Notes: generated by a model from the sequence alone, not told the origin. A stretch of DNA of 64,000 nt from Undibacterium_A arcticum (GCF_042660705.1 NZ_JBHSUQ010000002.1); one strand, 5' to 3'; numbered from the stretch's first letter, positions 8,431 through 17,899 are shown. A program made the numbers and translations.

Positions 8431-11400
8431 ATGAGCACACCGCCGTCACCGATCTTGCCTGCCTACGCAGAACTACAGTGCGTTTCCAATTTCACGTTCC
8501 TGCGCGGGGCTTCCCATCCCGAAGAACTGGCTGCGCGCGCGGCCAGACTGGGTTATGCTGCACTGGCCATCACCGATGAATGCTCGTTGGCAGGCGTCGT
8601 GCGGGCACATATCGAAGCCAAAAAACACGATTTGCACCTGATCATCGGCAGTCAATTCCTGCTCACGCCATCGGATGGCAGCATGCCATTTACGATCGTG
8701 CTGCTTGCCATGAACCGGGAAGGGTATGGCAATCTGTCGGAGCTGATCACGCTGGCCCGCACCCGGGTCGAGAAGGGCAGTTACCTGCTGCGGCCGGAAG
8801 ACATCGCCGATCCTGACGAGGTAAACCTTCACTTGCAGGCGATGCCGGACTGCCTCGCCATGCTGACACCGGCTTACGGCATCAGTCCAGAGGAGTTGGC
8901 AAAGCAGGCTAGCTGGCTGACCGTGACCATGCCGGGGCGTGCCCGGATGGCGCTGACCTTGCACTTGCGATCGCACGACGAGAAACACCGCGATGTCATC
9001 CTGGCAGTGGCCAAGCGCTACGGCCTGCCGGTGGTAGCTACAGGCGATGTCTGCATGCACGTCCGCTCCCGCAAGCCGCTGCAAGACACATTGACTGCCA
9101 CCCGCCTCAGAAAACCGGTTTCTGCCTGCGGCTATCAGCTGGCCTCGAATGCCGAACAGCATCTGCGCGGTCGGATCCGGCTGGCCAATATCTACGATAA
9201 GGCTCCGCTGGCCGAGACGATACGAATAGCTAACCTCTGCACCTTCTCGCTCGACGAGCTGAAATATCAGTATCCGGAAGAGGTCGTACCCAAGGGCGAG
9301 ACTGCGGCCAGCTACCTGCGCAAGGAAACCTATATCGGCGCCCATTGGCGCTTCCCAGTCGGCATTCCATCGAACGTACAGCAGCAGATCGAATACGAGC
9401 TGGCTCTGATCTCGGACATGGCCTATGAGTCGTACTTTCTGACCGTGCATGACATCGTGCGCTACGCCCGCCGCCAGCACATCCTTTGCCAGGGGCGCGG
9501 ATCGGCGGCGAACTCCACAGTCTGCTATTGCCTGGGCATTACCGAAGTCGATCCAGCACGGGGCAATCTGCTGTTCGAACGCTTCATCTCGAAGGAGCGC
9601 AATGAACCACCCGATATCGATGTCGATTTCGAGCATCAGCGCCGGGAAGAGGTCATCCAGTACATCTACAACAAGTACGGCCGGCTACGCGCCGCGCTCA
9701 CCGGCGTGGTCAGCACCTATCGCCCGCGTAGTGTGTTGAGGGACGTGGGCAAAGCGCTGGGGGTGGATCTGGTCATCGTCGACCAGATCGCCAAGTCGCA
9801 TCGCTGGTGGGATGGCCAGGCCGGCCTGGCGCAGCGTTTTGTTGAAAACGGCATCGATCCGGAGTCGTTCATCGCGCGGCGCTGGGCAGAACTGGCGGAA
9901 AAGCTGATCGGCTTCCCGCGTCACATGTCTCAGCATCCGGGCGGCTTCGTGATCGCGCGCGGCAAATTATCCCGCCTGGTTCCCATCGAAAATGCCGCGA
10001 TGCCGGACCGCAGCGTCGTGCAGTGGGACAAGGACGACCTCGATGCGATGGGATTGCTGAAAGTCGATATCCTGGCGCTGGGCATGCTGTCCTGTATCCG
10101 TCGGGCGCTGGATCTGGTGTCGGAGCAGCGCGGTGAGCGCTTTGAGCTGCAAGATATCCCTGCCGAGGATCCGGCCACCTACGACATGATTTGCAATGCC
10201 GATACGGTTGGCGTGTTCCAGATCGAAAGCCGCGCGCAGATGACAATGCTGCCCCGGCTGCGGCCGCAGACCTTCTACGACCTGGTGATCGAAGTCGCGA
10301 TCATCCGTCCCGGCCCGATCCAGGGCGGGATGGTACATCCGTATCTACGCAGGCGGCAGGGCATCGATCCGGTCGACTATCCGAGCAAAGAGATGGAAGC
10401 GGTCTTGTCGCGCACCCTGGGCATTCCGATCTTCCAGGAACAGGTGATGCAAGTCGCGATGGTGGCCGCTGGATTCACGGCAGGTGAGGCAGATCGTTTG
10501 CGCCGTGCCATGGCTGCCTGGAAACGAAAAGGTGGACTCGAACAATTTGAAGACAAGCTGCGCGCGGGGATGGCCGAGCGCGGCTACACCGACGAGTTTG
10601 CCAAATCCATCATTGGACAGATCCGTGGCTTTGCCGAATATGGCTTCCCTGAAAGTCACTCGGCCAGCTTCGCATTGCTGGCCTATGCCAGCAGCTGGCT
10701 GAAATGCCACGAGCCGGCCGCATTCCTGACCGCGCTCTTAAATAGTCAGCCGATGGGCTTCTATTCGCCGTCACAGTTGGTTCAAGACGCCAGGCGTCAC
10801 CGGATCGAGGTTCGACCCGTCGACGTCAACGTCAGCAATTGGGAGGCGGCGCTGGAGCACTCAGGTAGGAGCCAGCCGGCGGTTCGGCTGGGTCTGAATA
10901 TGGTGAGCGGTCTGGAACGCGAAGCGGCGTGGCGCATAGAAGAGGCCAGAGCAATCCGCAGCTTTGCCAGTGCCACCGACTTGGCGGACCGGGCACAACT
11001 GAACCGGGGCGACCTGCAGGCGCTAGCCGCGGCCAATGCGCTGGAATCGCTGGCCGGCAATCGGCGCCAGGCCTTGTGGCAGGCCGTGACCAGCGCCCCT
11101 GACAAGGGATTGTTGCGACCAGCGACCGTGTATGAAGATGAGCTGCGAATGGAAGCCCCATCCGAAGCAGAAAACATCGTCGCCGATTATCGAACCGTGG
11201 GACTGACGCTAGGACGACATCCGGTCGCATTGTTGCGCAAGGCGCTGACCGCAAAACGGTTCTTGCCGGCCGAGATCTTGAACTCGTTTGAAGATGGTCA
11301 GCTAGCACGCGGATGCGGGATAGTGACGGTACGGCAGCGGCCGGAGACGGCTAACGGAGTGATTTGTGACGCTGGAAGACGAGACAGGTCCGGTCAATGT

Positions 11401-11578
11401 GATCGTGTGGCCGAGCCTCGTGGAAAAACAGCGCAAAGAATTGCTGACTTCTTCGCTGTTGGGGGTGTACGGCAAGTGGCAATGTCACAGTAACGTGCGG
11501 CATCTGGTTGCGATGCGGCTCGTGGATATGTCCGCATTACTTGGGGAGCTGGCTACGCATAGCCGAGATTTTGCTTAG
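8431..11578 (+). CDS. dnaE2: DnaE2 error-prone DNA polymerase III alpha subunit, split near the C-terminus
   Basis: C-family polymerase responsible for damage-induced mutagenesis with ImuA and ImuB. The N-terminal PHP domain begins ELQCVSNFTFLRGASHPEEL. The palm carries the catalytic acids in PPDIDVDFEH (about residues 391-400), followed by the thumb and helix-hairpin-helix regions. At 11363-11365 a TTT run, where five T's would be expected, shifts the frame just before the OB-fold. The remaining 70 residues (VTLEDETGPVNVIVWPSLVE and onward to 11578) are intact in the new frame. The joined protein is about 1049 aa, the normal length. The ATG at 8431 follows GTGAGGAT. Confidence 0.92.
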
Positions 11579-11828
11579 AAAGGAGAATACTGATTACGAT
11601 CACATCCGAATCCGATTAACCCACGTTTATCTATATAAATTGATACATAGTCGGTACGAGCTGCACCGCATCGGTCTGCTTTTGGACATCCGATAGCAGT
11701 TTCGATTCAAAATGACATATTTACGAGGAAATGAATCTAGACAACACGATTGCCGACAACTCGTTACCAGTGCAAAAGAAAATACGCCCAATTTCAACAG
11801 CTACTAAGCCAAGCCTTTTAGAAACACT

Positions 11829-13001
11829 ATGAACGTACCACCTCGCCGCATCGCACATTTGGATATGGACGCATTTTACGCGTCGGTGGAATTATTACGC
11901 TATCCGGAATTACGCGGCGTACCAGTTGTCATCGGCGGTCGCCGCGAACACCAGCCAAAGGTTCTGACGGATGGGAGCCGGGAGTTCGCACGGCTACGGG
12001 ACTACGTCGGACGGGGTGTCATTACTACTGCAACTTATGAAGCACGCGGTCTAGGCGTCGGCTCAGGCATGGGTCTCATGAAGGCAGCCAAATTAGCTCC
12101 CGACGCCTACCTACTACCAACGGACTTCGAATCCTACCGGCATTACTCAAGACTGTTTAAAGCCGCTGTGGCCTGTATTGCACCCAAGATTGAAGACCGT
12201 GGCATTGACGAAATATACATCGACTTGAGCGAACTTCCTGGTGATACGATGGTTCTCGCCCAATGCATCAAACAAGCAGTGCACGATGCCACTGGACTTT
12301 CTTGCTCCATCGGTGTGACACCAAACAAATTATTATCAATTTGTTCGGACTTGGAAAAGCCGAACGGCCTGACTATTCTTGGTCTACCAGATATCCCGAG
12401 TCGAATCTGGCCATTGCCGGTCCGAAAAGTTAATGGTATCGGTCCTAAAATGACTGAAAAGCTCGCAACACTTGGTATAACTACGATCGGAGAGCTGGCA
12501 AAAGCAGAACTCCCAATTCTGCAGGCGCATTTTGGTCGTAGCTCAGCCTGCTGGCTGAATGAGATTTCGCATGGTATCGATAAGCGTGCGGTGATCACGA
12601 GTTCAGAACCTAGATCGATAAGCCGCGAAACAACCTTTGAGCGCGATCTTCATGCGCGGCACGACCGGGTCACACTGTCAGCAATATTCACGGATCTATG
12701 TGCTCGTTTAGCAGAAGATCTTAAGCGCAAGGGGTACCAAAGTCGCACCATTGGCATTAAGTTGCGATACGAAGATTTCCGTACAGTGACCCGCGACCTT
12801 ACTCTGCCGGTGTCTACTGACGACGCCGATACCATTCGTCGCGCGGCCAGGGAATGCCTGCGACGCGTTCCTCTCGATCAGAAGTTGCGCTTGTTAGGCG
12901 TTCGAGCCGGCACACTATCCTTAGGAAGCGCCCAGAAAGAGGACGGCGGCGTATCACGTCAAGGCGAGTTGCCGCTTACGTTGCCGCAATGTTCAACATA
13001 A
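11829..13001 (+). CDS. dinB: DNA polymerase IV (DinB)
   Basis: Y-family translesion polymerase of 390 aa. The catalytic residues are present in HLDMDAFYASVE and in GIDEIYIDLSE. Between fingers and palm it carries the HQPKVLTDG...RDYVGRG insert that is usual in Burkholderiales DinB. The little-finger domain follows, and the C-terminal GELPLTLP may be a beta-clamp-binding tail. It stands alone 250 bases after dnaE2, and I see no clear SOS box in that gap, so control by LexA is not shown. Base composition is lower in GC than the imu genes, which suggests a separate origin. Confidence 0.92.
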   Translation: MNVPPRRIAHLDMDAFYASVELLRYPELRGVPVVIGGRREHQPKVLTDGSREFARLRDYVGRGVITTATYEARGLGVGSGMGLMKAAKLAPDAYLLPTDFESYRHYSRLFKAAVACIAPKIEDRGIDEIYIDLSELPGDTMVLAQCIKQAVHDATGLSCSIGVTPNKLLSICSDLEKPNGLTILGLPDIPSRIWPLPVRKVNGIGPKMTEKLATLGITTIGELAKAELPILQAHFGRSSACWLNEISHGIDKRAVITSSEPRSISRETTFERDLHARHDRVTLSAIFTDLCARLAEDLKRKGYQSRTIGIKLRYEDFRTVTRDLTLPVSTDDADTIRRAARECLRRVPLDQKLRLLGVRAGTLSLGSAQKEDGGVSRQGELPLTLPQCST

Positions 13002-13059
13002 ATGAAGATTACACGGCTCAGCGCCTTCGAGGAAGCGGGAATGCAGATGCGCCCGCCCG

Positions 13060-13279
13060 TCAAGTCGATCTGTAGGTCTTGTACTGCCACCGATCGATCA
13101 ACGCACGCAAATCGTCTTCACCAATGCGTGCCATGGCCTGGAGAATCGTATAATCCGATGCCAGGTCTGCCATTTCCCCGAAGAAGCCAGCGCTACGTAC
13201 AGACGCGAGGATGGCACTTGCACGTTTGAGCCAGAACTGATTGCCGTTGAATTGCTGTTACAGCGCGATTTGCTTGCAT
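13060..13279 (-). CDS. small hypothetical protein, about 72 aa, frame broken
   Basis: An ATG at 13279 sits behind a strong AGGAG and opens MQANRAVTAI. The natural continuation NGNQFWLKRASAILASV lies in another frame and runs through MADLASDYTILQAMARIG to a stop at 13060. The two join if two bases were lost, or one gained, near 13245-13255. No family is recognised. It lies between the glycine-zipper gene and dinB and reads toward dinB. The downstream part looks coding, but the gene as written here cannot be translated in one frame. Confidence 0.45.
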
Positions 13280-13399
13280 GATTGCTCCTGGAAAGAAGCA
13301 AGGGCAATCTCCCGATCCGGAAGTGCCCCCGCACATGGAAAAATAGCCCGACGAGCGGGCTATTGATTGAGTACGGCGTAAGCCGGTACCGATGAATGA

Positions 13400-13912
13400 C
13401 TATCGCGGCGAAACCGAGATAGAAACGCGAATCTGCTGGCCCGGATCGTAAGGCATCACAGTTGTATATGAATGGCCGTTGTAGTCGTAGGTCACCACAT
13501 ACCCGTTCATTCGACTGGTGACGTTGTTTTCCCAATGGCAGGAGCGCGAAGGCTCGCCATGGTATCCATTGCCACGGTTGTCGAGACGATCCCCAGTCAT
13601 TGCACCGGCGATCGCACCTACAGCAGTCGCTACCGTACGGCCATTCCCGCCGCCGATCTGGTTGCCCAGGAGAGCGCCGGCAACGCCGCCGATAATGGAT
13701 CCGCCCGCACTGCGGTCGGAACTGCCTTGATAGCTCACAGGTATGTTTGCAGAGTCGCAAACCTGTTGCTGTTGCACATAACGCTCCTGGTTCGGGGTCA
13801 CGTTGATAACGCGAGCGATATCATCGAAAGAAGCCGCGAATGAGGAAGCGAATGGCAGCACACTTGAAAACACGAGTGCGCCCAACTTGAGCAGATTGAT
13901 GCGTACGTTCAT
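13400..13912 (-). CDS. glycine-zipper (17-kDa antigen type) envelope protein
   Basis: 170 aa with a clear signal peptide (MNVRINLLKLGALVFSSVLP, cleavage probably after SSFA). There is no lipobox Cys, so it is probably periplasmic or outer-membrane associated rather than a lipoprotein. The middle (residues 70-108) is a glycine zipper, GGSIIGGVAGALLGNQIGGG, with a second Gly/Ala stretch, as in SlyB and Rickettsia 17-kDa antigen relatives. AGGAG precedes the ATG. A leader element (copy A) lies directly upstream. Confidence 0.8.
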   Translation of the reverse strand: MNVRINLLKLGALVFSSVLPFASSFAASFDDIARVINVTPNQERYVQQQQVCDSANIPVSYQGSSDRSAGGSIIGGVAGALLGNQIGGGNGRTVATAVGAIAGAMTGDRLDNRGNGYHGEPSRSCHWENNVTSRMNGYVVTYDYNGHSYTTVMPYDPGQQIRVSISVSPR

Positions 13913-13935
13913 TTGAAACTCCTGTATGAATGATC

Positions 13936-14036
13936 ATGCGAGGAATTCCATCCCGTAACGGGAAAGATTCCCCGCGCGGGTGTGAAATGCTGATTGCTCA
14001 GCTGCTTATTGCCGTGCGAGCACGGACAAAAATTCA
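13936..14036 (-). promoter_or_regulatory. repeated leader element, copy A
   Basis: Read on the minus strand, this contains a CCGTGC/GCACGG stem, then the core AAGCAGCTGAGCAATCAGCA (13988-14007), then a GC-rich stem CCCGTTACGGG (13952-13962), ending about 25 bases before the glycine-zipper start. The core itself can fold as GCTGA-GCAA-TCAGC with a GNRA-type tetraloop. The 20-base core is identical in copies B (14626-14645) and C (39946-39965). It is probably a cis-acting RNA leader. The 3' end of the preceding small gene overlaps its 5' edge. Confidence 0.6.
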
Positions 14037-14213
14037 GTTTGCTGCTTGATCCAGTTGCGCCCTTGCTTCTTTGGCCAACATCGCCAACTCAGACCAGTCT
14101 TCGCCACTAAGGTGCGACCGCGACGCATGCATCTGACTGGCGCGTTCGACCTTTTCGGTCATTCGCACCAACAAACGTTCGAGATCTTCGGCGTACTGCA
14201 TTGCTGAGGCCAT
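14034..14213 (-). CDS. small hypothetical protein, 59 aa
   Basis: Starts at an ATG (14213) as MASAMQYAEDLERLLVRM and ends QLDQAAN. It is predicted to be one long amphipathic helix, rich in Ala, Glu, Leu and Met. It starts 24 bases after the stop of the 107-aa gene, so the two are probably co-transcribed. The reading frame stays open for 18 codons upstream with plausible residues but no start codon. No family recognised. Confidence 0.55.
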   Translation of the reverse strand: MASAMQYAEDLERLLVRMTEKVERASQMHASRSHLSGEDWSELAMLAKEARAQLDQAAN

Positions 14214-14236
14214 GGCCGTTTGCGTCGCCTTCAGGC

Positions 14237-14560
14237 TCAGTTGAGCGTATCCGCTGAGCTGACGATAGAGAACGCCTGATAGAAATTGATGGTCGCCAAG
14301 TCACCCTCGCTGTCATACACGAAGAATCGGCCATCATTATCAAACCGGCCTCGCTCGATTGCTGTCTCAGTGAAAGTCATCGAAAATTCGTGGTCATCGC
14401 CCCTCCAGGCTATGCGGACCACCTCATTGAAGGGTTCGCCCGTCCAGTCGGAGAGAGTCCAGGAATGGGGCAACATCGGCCCGAAATCAATGGAAACGGC
14501 CGTGGCGTGATTCAAACGAGCCAAAAACTCGATGGCGATAGGGTTCTGTGTAACCTGCAT
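14237..14560 (-). CDS. hypothetical protein, 107 aa
   Basis: Starts MQVTQNPIAIEFLARLNHAT behind an AAAGGAG motif. Soluble, with aromatic and beta-rich composition (FVYDSEGDLATINFYQAF near the C-terminus). No known motif. It is preceded by leader copy B and followed by the 59-aa gene and leader copy A, so these genes share a repeated regulatory layout. Confidence 0.6.
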   Translation of the reverse strand: MQVTQNPIAIEFLARLNHATAVSIDFGPMLPHSWTLSDWTGEPFNEVVRIAWRGDDHEFSMTFTETAIERGRFDNDGRFFVYDSEGDLATINFYQAFSIVSSADTLN

Positions 14561-14575
14561 GGGGACTCCTTTTAC

Positions 14576-14780
14576 ATATGAGATGCGAGGAGCCCCATAG
14601 CGGGGTGCCCCGCGTGGGTTAGAAATGCTGATTGCTCAGCTGCTTTTCCGTGCACAGGCACTTAGAAAACTCTGGTCTATGACTTACCGCATAGATCAGT
14701 ATTTTCAAAAAAGCGGGTGAATTGGCTGAAAGCCGGCCGCATTGCTGAATGCGGCAATTGAATATGCTGATTTACGTCAG
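14576..14780 (-). promoter_or_regulatory. repeated leader element, copy B (long form)
   Basis: On the minus strand the order is: CTGACGTAAATCAGC, a GGC/GCC hairpin, a stretch with CACCCGCTTTTTTGAAAATACTG, a five-base stem CTATG/CATAG, a GTGC/GCAC stem, the invariant core (14626-14645), and a CCCCGCTATGGGG stem (14593-14605) just before the 107-aa gene. The same order and several of the same words occur in copy C at 39884-40110. No open frame is conserved across the whole length. Confidence 0.55.
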
Positions 14781-14841
14781 CTCGTACCACAATTTTGCAG
14801 GTGGCCGATGTTTCCGTCAAGCCAATTTAACCTTCCGTTGC

Positions 14842-16416
14842 CTACTTTTTCAGGGTCAGCAACGCGACGCTTACTCCGGTCCCGTCAAACTCGTCGCTAT
14901 AGACCTCACTCCAGGTATGGCTCCAGCCTTCCACTAGCGTTTTGTTGCGCAAACCGGCCGGCAGAATCGCCACCAGCCGTCCCGATTCGCGCAGGATTGA
15001 GACTGCGTGCTTGACGTGCTCCCTCCCGCGGCCGTCCCCGTACGGCGGATTCATGCAGATCCGGTCAACTTTTTGAGCCGGCGCCCAGCTCAGGAAGTCC
15101 GCACAAATGGTTGCAAACCCCTTCCCTTCCAATACCTTGCAATGCAGCGGGGAGATTTCAATGCAGGTCGTGCGGTCAGGCGGTAGGAAAGCGGCAAGCG
15201 CTCCCAAGCCGGCGGATGGCTCCACGACCTGATCAGTATCGCCAATCTCGGCGAGATCGACCGCGAGAGCGGCTAGCTTTTCTTTTGTTGGGTAAAACTG
15301 ATGCGATTTAGCCTCTGGCACAGTGCCGGTGCGCGTGATCTCATTAAGCGCGTCGCTGACTTCGTAATCGAACTTCCAGTCAAAAGCGCCACCCGGAACG
15401 CCGCCCAAATATTGCAGAACTAGGCTGGTCTCCTGATCGATCTTGAGGCCGTCCAGGAAGAACGACAGGCTTTTGGTATCCCGGTTGAATCGCCCCTTTT
15501 GAAGTTCGTGGATGACTTTGAATGACAGCAGATTCTGTTGCAGCGGGTAATCCTTGCGGGGTTTGGCCGGCTTTGCGCGTGAAGCCGGCGGGATGGCCAT
15601 CGGGTGAAGCCAGGCGAGTACTTGATTGAGCCGCCACGCCATGTCAGGGTGAACCTCCATGTGCGCGGTCCCAACCTTGAACAGTTTGACCCTGAACGCC
15701 CCGCCGTCGAAGCTATGCCAGACCCCGAACTTCGTCCGGTGATTCATTCGGTCAATTTCTTTATACGTCAGGTTTGACAGCGGCTCGTCGCGCCCCATGA
15801 ATTTGGCAATCACGCAGCGCAAGTCGTGGATGTAATTGGTCACATCGTGGTTCGTCGTCCCATAGCAGCTGATCGCCCGACTGATGATCATCCGCTTGCT
15901 AAAGCCTTGCGGCTGATTCGTGACGTGTGAACCTGACAGCGCACGGAAAATTCCGTCTACCTTTTGCGCGAAAAATTTTTCTCGCTGGGAGAGTAGCGCG
16001 GTCATTGTCTCCCTGACTGTTGCCGGCTCGTATTCCGGTGTGCTGTGGGTGCGGAGCTGTTCGTTCCATTCATTGCGATCCTTGGCCGGCATCACTTCCA
16101 GGATATTCGTCATGCTGATCGTCTTGGACCAGAATACGGCATCGAGCGCCTTGATCGCCGGCTCCTGTTCAAACACGCTTGGTAGCGAAAACCCATAAGC
16201 GCGATGGCCGATTACCGCGGCAGCGCTGAAATGTCGCATGGCGTGCTGTTCCTGTTGCGCAAACTCCGATATCCGAACGATTGCCTCCCGCTCCTTGCGG
16301 TATTCAGAAAACAAGGCGTCCAATGGTGTATAGGCAGCGAGTTGATTGGAATTGGCTTCGAATGGGCCGGCATCGAGAATTTGCATGAATTGGCATGTGC
16401 CGCCGAAGGCTGGCAT
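14842..16416 (-). CDS. DUF4942-type adenine-N6 DNA methyltransferase
   Basis: About 524 aa. The C-terminal half is a class I SAM-dependent methyltransferase: motif I VVEPSAGLGALAAF and motif IV NPPYGDGRG, the signature of adenine-N6 enzymes. The N-terminal 330 residues match the DUF4942 type found next to such domains in plasmids and integrative elements. No restriction gene lies beside it, so it is probably an orphan methylase that protects or regulates the element. The start is uncertain: 16416 and 16386 (MQILDAGPF) are both possible and neither has a good ribosome-binding site. Confidence 0.8.
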   Translation of the reverse strand: MPAFGGTCQFMQILDAGPFEANSNQLAAYTPLDALFSEYRKEREAIVRISEFAQQEQHAMRHFSAAAVIGHRAYGFSLPSVFEQEPAIKALDAVFWSKTISMTNILEVMPAKDRNEWNEQLRTHSTPEYEPATVRETMTALLSQREKFFAQKVDGIFRALSGSHVTNQPQGFSKRMIISRAISCYGTTNHDVTNYIHDLRCVIAKFMGRDEPLSNLTYKEIDRMNHRTKFGVWHSFDGGAFRVKLFKVGTAHMEVHPDMAWRLNQVLAWLHPMAIPPASRAKPAKPRKDYPLQQNLLSFKVIHELQKGRFNRDTKSLSFFLDGLKIDQETSLVLQYLGGVPGGAFDWKFDYEVSDALNEITRTGTVPEAKSHQFYPTKEKLAALAVDLAEIGDTDQVVEPSAGLGALAAFLPPDRTTCIEISPLHCKVLEGKGFATICADFLSWAPAQKVDRICMNPPYGDGRGREHVKHAVSILRESGRLVAILPAGLRNKTLVEGWSHTWSEVYSDEFDGTGVSVALLTLKK

Positions 16417-16567
16417 GGTCGGTCGTTGTAGATGGGATCAGACTATCGCAAGAAGCCCGCCCGTCAAGGTGTGTGAGCGTCGCGATACAGCCGCACATCG
16501 ATAGCTCCTGAATATGAAGGCCATATTGCTTTCGCCTCCTCTGCCGTCATCGATCGCTCAGACGACC

Positions 16568-16690
16568 CTATTCCCCTACGCACCATTTTCCATCCGGCAT
16601 TTCGGAGTGATATGTAATTGTTCCATCGTCATTGACATCAAGCCATTCTTCAGTATTACCATTCTCCCAATGGAAAATTGTGATAGACAT
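16568..16690 (-). CDS. small hypothetical protein, 40 aa
   Basis: An ATG at 16690 follows GAGGAATAGCT, a good ribosome-binding site. It encodes MSITIFHWENGNTEEWLDVN and ends GKWCVGE. The acidic, aromatic composition and the strong translation signal suggest a real gene. It sits between the methyltransferase and the RES toxin on the same strand. Function unknown. Confidence 0.55.
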   Translation of the reverse strand: MSITIFHWENGNTEEWLDVNDDGTITYHSEMPDGKWCVGE

Positions 16691-16823
16691 AGCTATTCCT
16701 CAATACCGTTTAAATGTCACTCTAGCGCTCAAGCGCACGATCGCGGCTCTTCCCAAGGTAAGCGTTCTCACAACGAAGATAAACACTAGCCAGGCAGCTT
16801 TCACATATTACTTGTCCCCCGCA

Positions 16824-17297
16824 TCAGACGCGGTGGTCGTAGATAAAACGGCGTACCTTGAGCGCCGTGATGCGCGAGCCGTCCGGATGCGCCGGGTTGA
16901 TGAGAACGTTATCCTCCTCATTGATAATCACCGACGGAACTGCCAACAAGGCGGTTCTTCCAGACTTCAGCCAGTCCGAGCCACCTGTGCGCGACACCAG
17001 CCCTTCGGGGATCGCGTCCCAGCCCACCGGCGGCGGACGAACCATGATTTCGCGCGTAAGCCAGATGTCGTCAGGGACGTCGATGCGCACCAAATAACGG
17101 TTCCATGGCAGCTTGCCACCCTTGCCAAAGTGGGCCCGGGTCTCCCAGGCGGCCAGCGAGATCGATGTGGCCGCATAGGTCACATGCTCGCCCGTATGGT
17201 TCCAGCGCGCTCCCTTGTGGGCCGCACCCTTGCCGGCCATGTCTTCGGCCGTCCACAGCGGCGTGTCAGAGGCCACGCGCCACAGACTGACCGTCAC
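16824..17297 (-). CDS. RES-domain toxin (NAD+-consuming)
   Basis: 157-aa RES-domain toxin of the Xre-RES (MbcT/ParT-like) type; known members degrade or modify NAD+ and stop growth. It has the expected N-terminal SLWRVAS, the GARWN motif that holds one active-site Arg, the following YAATSISLAAWE (Tyr and Glu), and the late LLAVPS segment. It overlaps the antitoxin gene by four bases (ATGA type), so the two are translated together. Frame intact. Confidence 0.88.
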   Translation of the reverse strand: MTVSLWRVASDTPLWTAEDMAGKGAAHKGARWNHTGEHVTYAATSISLAAWETRAHFGKGGKLPWNRYLVRIDVPDDIWLTREIMVRPPPVGWDAIPEGLVSRTGGSDWLKSGRTALLAVPSVIINEEDNVLINPAHPDGSRITALKVRRFIYDHRV

Positions 17298-17893
17298 GCT
17301 ACGAGCCCGCCTCTCATGCGTTCGAGCACCTGTTCAACGACACGTTGCCCTTCGGGGTTGCGGAGCATCTCGGCAGGAGTCTTGCCGCCTAGCTCCGGAA
17401 GCTCCTCGTGCATCCATTGAGCAACCCAACCCTCCAGGTCGAAGTCTTTCATCTGCCCTGGGTCGCCGCTCTCATCGAGCAACCTTCGTAGCGTGGCGAC
17501 CACGCGTAAGTAGCCCATGATGCGGTGCCCCGCGGCATCTGGCAGCGGCTCTTTGGCGGCCTCTTTGCGTATGAAGGTCGTCTGCGACACCCCCGCGAGA
17601 TTCATGATTGCTGTGGCGGACTCTCCAGTTGCACCTGCGATTATTTTCACGACATTGGTCGGGACGCCTGCTTCCACGGCGTCGAATAATACGACCCCGG
17701 TCGATTCACTCACGCGGATAACGAGATCGCGCAATTTGCGACGCAATTCCTTGTTATTCGTGCTCAATTTCGTCCGCAGTGTGGAGGTCCAAAAATCACG
17801 CCCCGCCGGTGCCGACGTGACCAGAAGGTCGGTTTCTGCGGCGCCCCCCACCTTAACCCTGGATCGGGCTCGTACTTCCTCTGTGGCGCTCAT
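17294..17893 (-). CDS. Xre/MbcA/ParS-type antitoxin (DUF2384)
   Basis: 199 aa. A helical DNA-binding region in the centre (about 85-115, GATGESATAIMNLAGVSQTTF) is followed by the C-terminal toxin-binding domain of this family: MGYLRVVATLRRLLDESG and later WMHEELPELGGKTPAEML. It is first in the operon with the RES toxin, which is the usual order. An inverted repeat in its promoter (17900-17935) is a likely autoregulatory operator. Confidence 0.88.
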   Translation of the reverse strand: MSATEEVRARSRVKVGGAAETDLLVTSAPAGRDFWTSTLRTKLSTNNKELRRKLRDLVIRVSESTGVVLFDAVEAGVPTNVVKIIAGATGESATAIMNLAGVSQTTFIRKEAAKEPLPDAAGHRIMGYLRVVATLRRLLDESGDPGQMKDFDLEGWVAQWMHEELPELGGKTPAEMLRNPEGQRVVEQVLERMRGGLVA

Positions 17894-17899
17894 AATATT

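Noticed and set aside
8473..9636. 387-codon minus-strand frame inside dnaE2
   Set aside because: Antisense shadow of the polymerase gene; dnaE2 is unmistakable on the plus strand.
11579..11828. Possible second SOS box before dinB
   Set aside because: No CTGT-N8-ACAG-like pair is present; I could not support LexA control of dinB.
16632..17420. 262-codon plus-strand frame
   Set aside because: Mostly antisense to the RES toxin and the 40-aa gene; contains no recognisable domain.
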